From Elephas maximus indicus (Eukaryota > Chordata > Mammalia > Proboscidea > Elephantidae), in NCBI RefSeq assembly GCF_024166365.1, contig NC_064846.1, positions 25,937,866-26,001,865 on the forward strand: 64,000 nt of DNA. The letters are read 5' to 3'. The notes under the pieces are model-generated. The model was not told the origin of the DNA. It saw nothing but the letters and a program-made list of their open reading frames with translations, and ran no database searches. Positions within the stretch are counted from its first letter, which is position 1, and each line of letters starts with the position of its first letter. The translations under genes were made by a program, and so were the position numbers. Shown piece after piece: positions 1-10,303 of this stretch.

Positions 1-449
1 CCACCAGAGCTGCCTCTCTCCGGGGGCCGGGAACCCGATCGTGCCACCTGGCACCCTTCTCCTGGTTCTGCTGCCACCACTCCAGGATTACCGCTCTCTC
101 TGTCTCCTGGGTCTAGGAGGTTGTCAGCGAGGGATTCCGGGTTCCAAGGGCACACTCTGCTCCAGGCTCTTCTTTGTGATCCTAGGGAGGTCCCGCCAAC
201 CTCTGTGGGATGGGTGCTTATACAGGCAACTGGCTTCAGCCTATTGGGTGGGCTTTTGGCACCGTAGCTACATAATAACTGACCGGTCCCCCTCTCTGGG
301 ATAAACGGGCCAATCCCCTTGCAAGTGGCTCCATCTATTTGCATAACGGCTGACATTTTCCGCAGGCAAGGACTGGCTTTTCCCTGGGCAAGGGTAAAAC
401 GTTTCTCAGAAAGGGATCCAAAGAAGGGGGCCACCACCTACCTGAGCGC
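1..449 (-). repeat. LTR-like module A, unit 1 (left part missing)
   Basis: This is the right part of a ~570-bp module that recurs diverged at 2766 and 4286 within the same unit. Read on the minus strand it looks like an LTR promoter: an octamer ATGCAAAT (337-344), a CCAAT-type element (243-247) and a TATA-like GTATAAGC (217-224), then a presumed transcribed part with GACCCAGGAGACAGAG. The assignment to an LTR is inference from this layout and from similarity to the ~520-bp solo LTRs elsewhere in the window. Those share the stretch reading GGGTCCAAAGGACGCACTC-like on the plus strand. Confidence 0.6.
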
Positions 450-2165
450 TAGAGGGCTTGGCCAGTGGCTTTCTGAACTCAAAGAGATGAGGCCATGGCC
501 TTTCTGGGTTTCAGAGGGCGGAGCCACGCTTCCCTTTTTTACCAGAGAGCAGGGCTAAGCCCCTCTGATTTCTGAGAGAGGGGACAGGGCCTCTTGGGTT
601 CAGGAGTGCAGGGACCATTGCCACTCGAGATCCAGCGGCCAGGGCCACCAGCTCCTCGAGTACCAGAAAGCTGGGCCTAGCCGGTCTCATCTCCAAGAGG
701 CAGTGACAAGACCTGCTGGGGTCCAGAGGGCAGACTTACTGCCTCCCGGAGTACTGGAGGGCAGGGCCAAGACTTTACCGTTTTCCAAGGAGGGGGACAG
801 GGCCTTCTTGGTTCAAGAGGGTGGCCCCCGCCTCCAAGATCCCATGGGTAGGACCACCGACTCCTGGAGTACCAGAGGACGGGGCCTAGGCTTTCTGATG
901 TTTCCAGGAATCCAGGATATGGCCTCCTGGCCTCCAGAGGGTGGGGCGCCTGCTCCCTGGTCCCAAGGCAGGGGCCAAGACCTCCCAGGTCCCCTGGGCC
1001 AGGCTATGGCCTTCCTGAGAAGCAAAAGGGGGAGGGGACCAAGCCCTTCTGATTTCCAAGAGCCTGGAACATGGCCTCCTGGCTTGCGTCTCCCCGGTCT
1101 CAGGATGGGGCCCATTATCTCCTGGATTGAGGAGTCCAGGGCCAACGCCTCCCAGGTCCCACGGGAGGGGTTCTTGCCGTCTGGTCTCTGGTGGGCGGGT
1201 CCACAGCCTGCTGGGGGGCCAGGGTGCCTGGCAGGTCCAAGCACTCCCGATTTTCAGGGTGTGGGCACATGGCCCCAGGGCTTCCAGAGGGCGGGTCAGA
1301 AGGCCTCCCAGGTCCGGAGGTTGCAACACAGCCTCCTGGGTCCCAGAGAGCAGGTCCTCCGCCTCCCTCTCGGGATCCAGTTCACAGGCCCGCCTTCCTG
1401 AGTACCAGAGGGCGGGGCCAAGCTCTTCTGATCTCCTAGAGGCCGATTTAGGATCTCCTGGGTTCCAGACACGGGGGCCACTGCCTCCTGGGTCCAAGGG
1501 GTGGGACCACTGCCACCGGGGATCCAGTGAGCGGGGCCACCGCCCCGTCCAGTACCAGAGGGCCGGGCCAAGCCCTCTTGATCTCCAAGAGGTGGGGACG
1601 TGGCCTCCTGGGTTCCGACCCAAGGGCGGCTGCCTCCTAGGTCCCAGGGACCGGGCCGCTGCCTACTGGGTTCCAGAGTTCGGGGTCAACGCCTCCCAGG
1701 TCCCATGGGCGGCGCTGCTGTCCCGCCACGCTCTCCCCGAAGGCCCCCACCTTCGCCGCCGAATCCAGCGGGCGGGGCCACCACGCCTCCAGTGCCAGGG
1801 GGCGGGGCCAAGCCCTCGTCATCTCCAAGAGGCGGGGCTGCAGCCTGCTGGGTTCCAGAGGGCGGGGTCAACACCTCCCTGAGTAACGGAGGGCGGGGCC
1901 AAGCCCTACTGATATCTCAGGGGCGGGGACACGGCCTCCAGGGGCCAGAGGGCGGAGCCACCGCCTCCCTGAGAACTAGAGGGCAGGGCCAAGCCCTTTG
2001 GATTTCCAAGGGCGGGGACCCGGTCTCCTGGCCTCAAGAGGGCGGCCCCAACCTCCCGGGTCCCTTGAGCAGGGCTATTCCACCCCGGATTCAGTGGGCC
2101 GGGCCACGCCTCCTCCAGTACCAGAGGGGGGGCCCTAGCCCTTCTCAGTTCCAAGATTCGGGGTG
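450..2165. repeat. 30-bp GC-box minisatellite, unit 1
   Basis: About 57 degenerate monomers of ~30 bp. The commonest core is GTTCCAGAGGGCGGGGCC, and alternate monomers carry GAGTACCAGAGGGCGGGGCC and GATCTCCAAGAGGCGGGG. Monomers of these types alternate, so there is a weak higher-order order. The G-rich cores are GC boxes (Sp/KLF-type sites). Most frames are open on both strands because the monomer contains few stop triplets, which explains the many long spurious ORFs here. The array adjoins the upstream (promoter-distal) side of module A. Confidence 0.9.
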
Positions 2166-2765
2166 AGGTGCAGTAGCAATAGTTTTGGGCCTCGTCTGAC
2201 TTCCAGGAGAATGGGAATCCCCATTAGCCCAAGCTGACTCCTATGAGGTGAAGGTCAGGCATACGTCCACTCTCCAATCTTCGTACCGATTCTGACACCA
2301 GCTGCCCTCCTCGCTTGGCACGCTCTACTTCTCTGCTGGGTTCAATAATTCCTTGCAATGGCCACACACAACTCACAGAACATACTCAGAGTTACACGGT
2401 TTATTAGGGAAGTAACATGGGATCAGGATTTACGGAAGTAAGAGCAAGAGGACCAATGTCCAGAACCACGCAGGCAACCTCTGCAGGACTCCCCAAAAGT
2501 GAAGAGCACATCTCTTCCTTCTTTGGTGTAGGACAGCTCCCTCGCTCCCTCCATCTCTCTTTCTTCTCTCTTAGCAGACCTTACAGCCTCCTCCCAGCCC
2601 CATCAGGAGATGCATTCCCTCTGCCCCCGCAGAACTGACCCCCTCTTGGGCCCTGAGGACAGGCCTCCTCTCACACCCCACACGACAGGGTTCTCTTGCT
2701 CCCGCAGGAGAGGTTCCTCTCAGCACCTCAGGACGGGCCTTCTCTTGGCCTCTGCCCTGCTCAGG
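2166..2765. repeat. Interior segment of unit 1, possible second LTR remnant
   Basis: This segment is single-copy within each unit. Its first 300 bp include TTTATTA (2400-2406), which on the minus strand gives TAATAAA, a polyadenylation-type signal, followed by AAGTAACATGGGATCAGG. This resembles the end of an antisense LTR, but I cannot name a family. The remaining 300 bp are CT-rich with short imperfect repeats around GCAGGAGAGG and CTCAGGACGGGCCT. No coding potential is supported. Confidence 0.5.
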
Positions 2766-3440
2766 CACGTGCTACAGCTCCTTGAGCTCTGCTGACGTGA
2801 TCCCGAAGGCCACCGACTTGGCCAGCAAGCCTCCGGCCCAACGTACTCAACTCTCTTGCTCTGTGGGTCCGCAAGCCCACTTTAGCTGCCTCACCCCATG
2901 GGCCAGAAAGCCGACCACGCCGTCTCACAATGCTGTCCTGCTTCTGCTGCCGCCACTGCACTGCTATAGCTCTCTGTCTCCTGGATGAGGAGGGTTCTCA
3001 GCAAAAGACCACGGGTCCAAAGGACACACTGCTCCAGGCTCTTCTTCTTGGGGATAGTGCGGTCCCCCCAACCCCAACATCTCTGAGATGGCTGCTTTTA
3101 CGGGTAAGTGGCTTAACCCTATGGGACTGATTTCCTGCACCTTATTTGGATCCTGATTGACGGATCCCCCTCTCTGCACTCAACTGGCCAATCCCCTTGC
3201 CACCGGCTGCATCTATCTGCAAAACAACTGAGGTTTTCCAATGGCTGGGGACTGGTTTCTCCCCTGGGCAAAAATAGCAAACTCCTCCATGGGGTAGGGC
3301 CCCTGTAAGGAGGGCAATTGTCAGAAGGCTTCAAGGCCCAGGGGGAGAGAAATCTGCCAAGCCCTTCTCTCTTTTTCACAGAACCAAGACAAAAGGCCAC
3401 AGAAAGACACTCAATTCCCAACACGGGGGAGGGGGGAGGG
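2766..3440 (-). repeat. LTR-like module B, unit 1
   Basis: Second diverged copy of the promoter module. It aligns with module A through CTCTCTTG..GGGTCCGCA (2850-2875), the CTGCTGCCGCCACTGCACTGC stretch near 2946, CTCTCTGTCTCCTGG (2970-2985), GGGTCCAAAGGACACACTGCTC (~3013-3034) and CCAATCCCCTTGCCA (3189-3203). Its TATA-like site is degraded (CTTTTACGGG, 3096-3105) and the octamer is lost (TTATTTGGAT), so it is probably promoter-dead. Confidence 0.6.
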
Positions 3441-3448
3441 AAGGGGGG
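3425..3448 (+). other. G-quadruplex-forming run, unit 1
   Basis: Four G-runs of 5, 6, 3 and 6 bases separated by one or two A's lie within 24 bp. This is a canonical, very short-looped G4 pattern on the plus strand at the boundary between module B and a short 30-bp minisatellite patch. The same run is present in the other units (8721-8744 and 14019-14042). Confidence 0.8.
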
Positions 3449-3610
3449 ACCTGAGCTGGCCTCCTGGGTTCCAGAAGGCGGGAGTAGCACCTCCCAAGGC
3501 CCAGAGGCAAGGCCAAGGCCAAGGCCTCCTGGGTTCCGGAGGGAAGGACCACCGCCATTCTGAGTACCGGAGACCAGATCCAAGCGGTCGTGATTTCCAG
3601 GAGAGGGGAG
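3449..3610. repeat. Short patch of 30-bp minisatellite, unit 1
   Basis: Five or so monomers related to those at 450-2165 (CTCCTGGGTTCCAGAAGGCGG, GGGTTCCGGAGGG, GAGTACCGGAGACC). Its position just beyond the promoter end of module B mirrors the large array beyond module A. Confidence 0.75.
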
Positions 3611-3679
3611 AGAGGCTCCCTCTCGGGTCCTGCCCTGCTCAGGCAAGTGTCCCATCTCTTTGAACTCAGCGGACAGGAG

Positions 3680-4285
3680 TCACGAGGCACCCGACTGCAC
3701 CAGAAAGCCTCCAGTCCTAAGTCGCGGGGGCATCCGAATGGACCTGCAGGCCGCCGGTCCGAAGGCGCGAGGACACCCGACTGTACCACAACGCCTCGCG
3801 TCCGAAGGCGCCGCGGGAGCACACAACGGCACCAGAAACCTCTGGTCCGAAGGCGCGGGGGCACCCCACTGCATCAGCAAGCCTCTGGTCAGAAGGCGCG
3901 AAGGCACCCGACTGCACCAGCAAGCCTCTGGTCCAAAGGCGCGGGGACACCCGACTGCACCAGAACGCCTCGGGTCTGAAGGCGCGGAGACACACATCTG
4001 CGCTACAAAGCCTCTAGTCCGAAGCCGCGGGGGCACCCGACTGCATCAGCAAGCCTCTGGTCAGAAGGCACAGAGGCACCCGAATGCACCAGAAAGCCTC
4101 CGGTCCTAAGGCGCGGGGACACCCGACGGCACTAGAACGTCTCTGGTCCGAAGGCGCGGGGGCACCCGACTGCACCAGCAAGACTCCGGTGCCAAGGCGC
4201 GGGGATACCCTACTGCACCAGCAAGCCTCCGGTGGGAAGGCGCGGGGGCACCGGACTGCGCCGGCAAGCCTCTGGTAAGAAGGTG
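3680..4285. repeat. 43-bp CpG-rich minisatellite, unit 1
   Basis: About 14 tandem monomers of 43 bp with the core GGCGCGGGGGCACCCGAC and a second conserved block CACCAGCAAGCCTCTGGTC. Each monomer carries several CpGs, giving a dense CpG block. Modules A and B hold one copy of the related sequence (CCAGAAAGCCCCCTGCCCG near 5240; CCAGCAAGCCTCCGGCCC near 2822). The array is therefore an in-place expansion of a segment of the LTR-like module. Confidence 0.92.
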
Positions 4286-4885
4286 CTCACCTTCTCTTGG
4301 TCTCTGAGTCCTCAAGCGCACTGTAGCCGACTCGCTAGTTTGCGAGGCAGCCCACCAGGCCGTCCTCGCCAGTATCCTGGTTCAGCTGCCACCACCCCAG
4401 CGTTACAGCTCTGTCTCCCTGGGGTAGTGCGTTCTCAGCCAGGAAACCTCCTGCCCAAAGACATGCTCCACCCTAGCTTCCTCTTCTGGAGGACAGCGAG
4501 GTTCACTACCTCCTCTGTGGGGATGAGTGCCTATTTCGGCAAGTGGCTTGATCCTGTTGGGCTGATTTTTGCGCCTCATTTGCATAATACCCCACCAATC
4601 CCCTCTCTGCACTGAACTGGACAATCCCCTTGCCAGTGGCTCCCCATTTTCTATATAACATCTGAGGTCTTCTGCTGGCAGGGACTGGCTTCTTCCCTGG
4701 GCAAAAGTAACAAATGTCTCCAAGGACTAGGGCCAGCGTAACGAGGGCAATTGTCGCTACTCCTCAGGGCCCAAGGGGGGGAAGAAAAGATGCCAAGCTG
4801 TTTTCTTTTTCTGTCTTTTGTACCGGACCAAGCATAGGCCCAAAATGCCCAAAACCCGATGCTGTCACGTGGAGTGCTCCTCACA
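4286..4885 (-). repeat. LTR-like module C, unit 1
   Basis: Third copy of the promoter module, directly abutting the 43-bp minisatellite. It keeps the octamer (ATTTGCAT on plus, 4578-4585) and CCAATCCCCTCTC/CCAATCCCCTTGCCAG-like blocks. The TATA position is degraded (GCCTATTTCGG). Homology to module A runs from the CTTGG..TCTGAGTCC block through GGGACTGGCTTCTTCCCTGG and AAAAGTAAC. Confidence 0.6.
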
Positions 4886-5005
4886 GAGATCCTACAGAAC
4901 AGAGCAGAACTGCCCAATAGGGCTTCCAAGGAGCGGCTGGTGGATTCAAACTGCCGACCTTTGGGTTAGCAGCCCAACACTTAACCACTGCACCACCGGG
5001 GCCCC
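4886..5005 (-). repeat. AfroSINE fixed in macrosatellite unit 1
   Basis: Reverse-strand AfroSINE lacking part of its 3' body. TTAACCACTGCACCACC (A-box side) and GGATTCAAACTGCCGACC (B-box side) are clear. The element sits at the same site in units 1 and 2, so it inserted before amplification. The third copy is cut by the array edge at 15588. Confidence 0.93.
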
Positions 5006-5169
5006 AAATAAAGAAAACCACATCACCACATGGGGCCATAGCCCCCTGGCTTCCAGAAGGCAGGTCCAACACCTCTCAAGTCCCAGGGCCAGGGCCACTG
5101 TCTTCTTGAGTACCAGAGGGCGGAGTCAAGCCCCTCTGATTCCCGGGAGGCAGGGACACGGTCTCCTCT
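5006..5169. repeat. Short 30-bp minisatellite patch, units 1/2 junction
   Basis: AT-rich linker (AAATAAAGAAAACC) followed by four to five monomers of the 30-bp family, ending where module A of the next unit begins. Confidence 0.7.
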
Positions 5170-5745
5170 CGGGCCCCTGCCCTGTGTAGGCAACTGTAAC
5201 AGCTCCACCGACACGAGGCTCCTGGCAGGTGCCAACTCCACCAGAAAGCCCCCTGCCCGAAGGCGCTCAGCTCTCTTGGGCCACGGGTCCGCAGGCCCAC
5301 CAGAGCTGCCTCTCTCCGGGGGCCGGGAACCCGATCGTGCCACCTGGCACCCTTCTCCTGGTTCTGCTGCCACCACTCCAGGATTACCGCTCTCTCTGTC
5401 TCCTGGGTCTAGGAGGTTGTCAGCGAGGGATTCCGGGTTCCAAGGGCACACTCTGCTCCAGGCTCTTCTTTGTGATCCTAGGGAGGTCCCGCCAACCTCT
5501 GTGGGATGGGTGCTTATACAGGCAACTGGCTTCAGCCTATTGGGTGGGCTTTTGGCACCGTAGCTACATAATAACTGACCGGTCCCCCTCTCTGGGATAA
5601 AAGGGCCAATCCCCTTGCAAGTGGCTCCATCTATTTGCATAACGGCTGACATTTTCCGCAGGCAAGGACTGGCTTTTCCCTGGGCAAGGGTAAAACGTTT
5701 CTCAGAAAGGGATCCAAAGAAGGGGGCCACCACCTACCTGAGCGC
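5170..5745 (-). repeat. LTR-like module A, unit 2 (complete)
   Basis: First complete copy of module A. The octamer is at 5633-5640 and the minus-strand TATA-like site at 5513-5520. The upstream part (5220-5300) matches the edge of the 43-bp minisatellite monomer, then CTCTCTTGGGCCACGGGTCCGC follows as in modules B and C. Confidence 0.6.
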
Positions 5746-7461
5746 TAGAGGGCTTGGCCAGTGGCTTTCTGAACTCAAAGAGATGAGGCCATGGCCTTTC
5801 TGGGTTTCAGAGGGCGGAGCCACGCTTCCCTTTTTTACCAGAGAGCAGGGCTAAGCCCCTCTGATTTCTGAGAGAGGGGACAGGGCCTCTTGGGTTCAGG
5901 AGTGCAGGGACCATTGCCACTCGAGATCCAGCGGCCAGGGCCACCAGCTCCTCGAGTACCAGAAAGCTGGGCCTAGCCGGTCTCATCTCCAAGAGGCAGT
6001 GACAAGACCTGCTGGGGTCCAGAGGGCAGACTTACTGCCTCCCGGAGTACTGGAGGGCAGGGCCAAGACTTTACCGTTTTCCAAGGAGGGGGACAGGGCC
6101 TTCTTGGTTCAAGAGGGTGGCCCCCGCCTCCAAGATCCCATGGGTAGGACCACCGACTCCTGGAGTACCAGAGGACGGGGCCTAGGCTTTCTGATGTTTC
6201 CAGGAATCCAGGATATGGCCTCCTGGCCTCCAGAGGGTGGGGCGCCTGCTCCCTGGTCCCAAGGCAGGGGCCAAGACCTCCCAGGTCCCCTGGGCCAGGC
6301 TATGGCCTTCCTGAGAAGCAAAAGGGGGAGGGGACCAAGCCCTTCTGATTTCCAAGAGCCTGGAATATGGCCTCCTGGCTTGCGTCTCCCCGGTCTCAGG
6401 ATGGGGCCCATTATCTCCTGGATTGAGGAGTCCAGGGCCAACGCCTCCCAGGTCCCACGGGAGGGGTTCTTGCCGTCTGGTCTCTGGTGGGCGGGTCCAC
6501 AGCCTGCTGGGGGGCCAGGGTGCCTGGCAGGTCCAAGCACTCCCGATTTTCAGGGTGTGGGCACATGGCCCCAGGGCTTCCAGAGGGCGGGTCAGAAGGC
6601 CTCCCAGGTCCGGAGGTTGCAACACAGCCTCCTGGGTCCCAGAGAGCAGGTCCTCCGCCTCCCTCTCGGGATCCAGTTCACAGGCCCGCCTTCCTGAGTA
6701 CCAGAGGGCGGGGCCAAGCTCTTCTGATCTCCTAGAGGCCGATTTAGGATCTCCTGGGTTCCAGACACGGGGGCCACTGCCTCCTGGGTCCAAGGGGTGG
6801 GACCACTGCCACCGGGGATCCAGTGAGCGGGGCCACCGCCCCGTCCAGTACCAGAGGGCCGGGCCAAGCCCTCTTGATCTCCAAGAGGTGGGGACGTGGC
6901 CTCCTGGGTTCCGACCCAAGGGCGGCTGCCTCCTAGGTCCCAGGGACCGGGCCGCTGCCTACTGGGTTCCAGAGTTCGGGGTCAACGCCTCCCAGGTCCC
7001 ATGGGCGGCGCTGCTGTCCCGCCACGCTCTCCCCGAAGGCCCCCACCTTCGCCGCCGAATCCAGCGGGCGGGGCCACCACGCCTCCAGTGCCAGGGGGCG
7101 GGGCCAAGCCCTCGTCATCTCCAAGAGGCGGGGCTGCAGCCTGCTGGGTTCCAGAGGGCGGGGTCAACACCTCCCTGAGTAACGGAGGGCGGGGCCAAGC
7201 CCTACTGATATCTCAGGGGCGGGGACACGGCCTCCAGGGGCCAGAGGGCGGAGCCACCGCCTCCCTGAGAACTAGAGGGCAGGGCCAAGCCCTTTGGATT
7301 TCCAAGGGCGGGGACCCGGTCTCCTGGCCTCAAGAGGGCGGCCCCAACCTCCCGGGTCCCTTGAGCAGGGCTATTCCACCCCGGATTCAGTGGGCCGGGC
7401 CACGCCTCCTCCAGTACCAGAGGGGGGGCCCTAGCCCTTCTCAGTTCCAAGATTCGGGGTG
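5746..7461. repeat. 30-bp GC-box minisatellite, unit 2
   Basis: Monomer-for-monomer copy of 450-2165. Differences by eye are single substitutions such as C to T at 6365. Identical monomer order shows that the whole unit, not the minisatellite alone, is what amplified. Confidence 0.9.
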
Positions 7462-8061
7462 AGGTGCAGTAGCAATAGTGTTGGGCCTCGTCTGACTTCC
7501 AGGAGAATGGGAATCCCCATTAGCCCAAGCTGACTCCTATGAGGTGAAGGTCAGGCATACGTCCACTCTCCAATCTTCGTACCGATTCTGACACCAGCTG
7601 CCCTCCTCGCTTGGCACGCTCTACTTCTCTGCTGGGTTCAATAATTCCTTGCAATGGCCACACACAACTCACAGAACATACTCAGAGTTACACGGTTTAT
7701 TAGGGAAGTAACATGGGATCAGGATTTACGGAAGTAAGAGCAAGAGGACCAATGTCCAGAACCACGCAGGCAACCTCTGCAGGACTCCCCAAAAGTGAAG
7801 AGCACATCTCTTCCTTCTTTGGTGTAGGACAGCTCCCTCGCTCCCTCCATCTCTCTTTCTTCTCTCTTAGCAGACCTTACAGCCTCCTCCCAGCCCCATC
7901 AGGAGATGCATTCCCTCTGCCCCCGCAGAACTGACCCCCTCTTGGGCCCTGAGGACAGGCCTCCTCTCACACCCCACACGACAGGGTTCTCTTGCTCCCG
8001 CAGGAGAGGTTCCTCTCAGCACCTCAGGACGGGCCTTCTCTTGGCCTCTGCCCTGCTCAGG
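7462..8061. repeat. Interior segment, unit 2
   Basis: Copy of 2166-2765 including the antisense polyadenylation-like TTTATTA (7696-7702). It differs by a T to G near 7480. Confidence 0.5.
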
Positions 8062-8736
8062 CACGTGCTACAGCTCCTTGAGCTCTGCTGACGTGATCCC
8101 GAAGGCCACCGACTTGGCCAGCAAGCCTCCGGCCCAACGTACTCAACTCTCTTGCTCTGTGGGTCCGCAAGCCCACTTTAGCTGCCTCACCCCATGGGCC
8201 AGAAAGCCGACCACGCCGTCTCACAATGCTGTCCTGCTTCTGCTGCCGCCACTGCACTGCTATAGCTCTCTGTCTCCTGGATGAGGAGGGTTCTCAGCAA
8301 AAGACCACGGGTCCAAAGGACACACTGCTCCAGGCTCTTCTTCTTGGGGATAGTGCGGTCCCCCCAACCCCAACATCTCTGAGATGGCTGCTTTTACGGG
8401 TAAGTGGCTTAGCCCTATGGGACTGATTTCCTGCACCTTATTTGGATCCTGATTGACGGATCCCCCTCTCTGCACTCAACTGGCCAATCCCCTTGCCACC
8501 GGCTGCATCTATCTGCAAAACAACTGAGGTTTTCCAATGGCTGGGGACTGGTTTCTCCCCTGGGCAAAAATAGCAAACTCCTCCATGGGGTAGGGCCCCT
8601 GTAAGGAGGGCAATTGTCAGAAGGCTTCAAGGCCCAGGGGGAGAGAAATCTGCCAAGCCCTTCTCTCTTTTTCACAGAACCAAGACAAAAGGCCACAGAA
8701 AGACACTCAATTCCCAACACGGGGGAGGGGGGAGGG
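8062..8736 (-). repeat. LTR-like module B, unit 2
   Basis: Copy of 2766-3440, same degraded TATA position. A G replaces A in GGCTTAGCCC near 8411. Confidence 0.6.
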
Positions 8737-8975
8737 AAGGGGGGACCTGAGCTGGCCTCCTGGGTTCCAGAAGGCGGGAGTAGCACCTCCCAAGGCCCAG
8801 AGGCAAGGCCAAGGCCAAGGCCTCCTGGGTTCCGGAGGGAAGGACCACCGCCATTCTGAGTACCGGAGACCAGATCCAAGCGGTCGTGATTTCCAGGAGA
8901 GGGGAGAGAGGCTCCCTCTCGGGTCCTGCCCTGCTCAGGCAAGTGTCCCATCTCTTTGAACTCAGCGGACAGGAG

Positions 8976-9581
8976 TCACGAGGCACCCGACTGCACCAGA
9001 AAGCCTCCAGTCCTAAGTCGCGGGGGCATCCGAATGGACCTGCAGGCCGCCGGTCCGAAGGCGCGAGGACACCCGACTGTACCACAACGCCTCGCGTCCG
9101 AAGGCGCCGCGGGAGCACACAACGGCACCAGAAACCTCTGGTCCGAAGGCGCGGGGGCACCCCACTGCATCAGCAAGCCTCTGGTCAGAAGGCGCGAAGG
9201 CACCCGACTGCACCAGCAAGCCTCTGGTCCAAAGGCGCGGGGACACCCGACTGCACCAGAACGCCTCGGGTCTGAAGGCGCGGAGACACACATCTGCGCT
9301 ACAAAGCCTCTAGTCCGAAGCCGCGGGGGCACCCGACTGCATCAGCAAGCCTCTGGTCAGAAGGCACAGAGGCACCCGAATGCACCAGAAAGCCTCCGGT
9401 CCTAAGGCGCGGGGACACCCGACGGCACTAGAACGTCTCTGGTCCGAAGGCGCGGGGGCACCCGACTGCACCAGCAAGACTCCGGTGCCAAGGCGCGGGG
9501 ATACCCTACTGCACCAGCAAGCCTCCGGTGGGAAGGCGCGGGGGCACCGGACTGCGCCGGCAAGCCTCTGGTAAGAAGGTG
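8976..9581. repeat. 43-bp CpG-rich minisatellite, unit 2
   Basis: Same monomer order as unit 1, about 14 monomers, with no copy-number change between units. Confidence 0.92.
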
Positions 9582-10183
9582 CTCACCTTCTCTTGGTCTC
9601 TGAGTCCTCAAGCGCACTGTAGCCGACTCGCTAGTTTGCGAGGCAGCCCACCAGGCCGTCCTCGCGCCAGTATCCTGGTTCAGCTGCCACCACCCCAGCG
9701 TTACAGCTCTGTCTCCCTGGGGTAGTGCGTTCTCAGCCAGGAAACCTCCTGCCCAAAGACATGCTCCACCCTAGCTTCCTCTTCTGGAGGACAGCGAGGT
9801 TCACTACCTCCTCTGTGGGGATGAGTGCCTATTTCGGCAAGTGGCTTGATCCTGTTGGGCTGATTTTTGCGCCTCATTTGCATAATACCCCACCAATCCC
9901 CTCTCTGCACTGAACTGGACAATCCCCTTGCCAGTGGCTCCCCATTTTCTATATAACATCTGAGGTCTTCTGCTGGCAGGGACTGGCTTCTTCCCTGGGC
10001 AAAAGTAACAAATGTCTCCAAGGACTAGGGCCAGCGTAACGAGGGCAATTGTCGCTACTCCTCAGGGCCCAAGGGGGGGAAGAAAAGATGCCAAGCTGTT
10101 TTCTTTTTCTGTCTTTTGTACCGGACCAAGCATAGGCCCAAAATGCCCAAAACCCGATGCTGTCACGTGGAGTGCTCCTCACA
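9582..10183 (-). repeat. LTR-like module C, unit 2
   Basis: Copy of 4286-4885 with a 2-bp GC insertion near 9665 shared with unit 3 but absent from unit 1. That groups units 2 and 3. Octamer at 9876-9883. Confidence 0.6.
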
Positions 10184-10303
10184 GAGATCCTACAGAACAG
10201 AGCAGAACTGCCCAATAGGGCTTCCAAGGAGCGGCTGGTGGATTCAAACTGCCGACCTTTGGGTTAGCAGCCCAACACTTAACCACTGCACCACCGGGGC
10301 CCC
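10184..10303 (-). repeat. AfroSINE fixed in macrosatellite unit 2
   Basis: Same element and same boundaries as 4886-5005. Confidence 0.93.

Noticed and set aside
703..1882. Long open frames of 188-251 codons on both strands in each macrosatellite unit (for example 703-1401, 886-1623 minus, 1127-1882)
   Set aside because: They overlap on both strands and in several frames, are made of 30-bp monomer translations rich in Pro/Gly/Arg, and have no splice, promoter or family support. Their exact recurrence is due to the array.
3590..4278. Open frames of 118-149 codons over the 43-bp minisatellite
   Set aside because: Frames run in several registers of the same tandem repeat on both strands. A 43-bp period does not keep one reading frame, so they are chance products of a low-stop monomer.
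3680..4285. CRISPR-like array
   Set aside because: Monomers are contiguous and degenerate with no unique spacers, in a mammalian repeat context.
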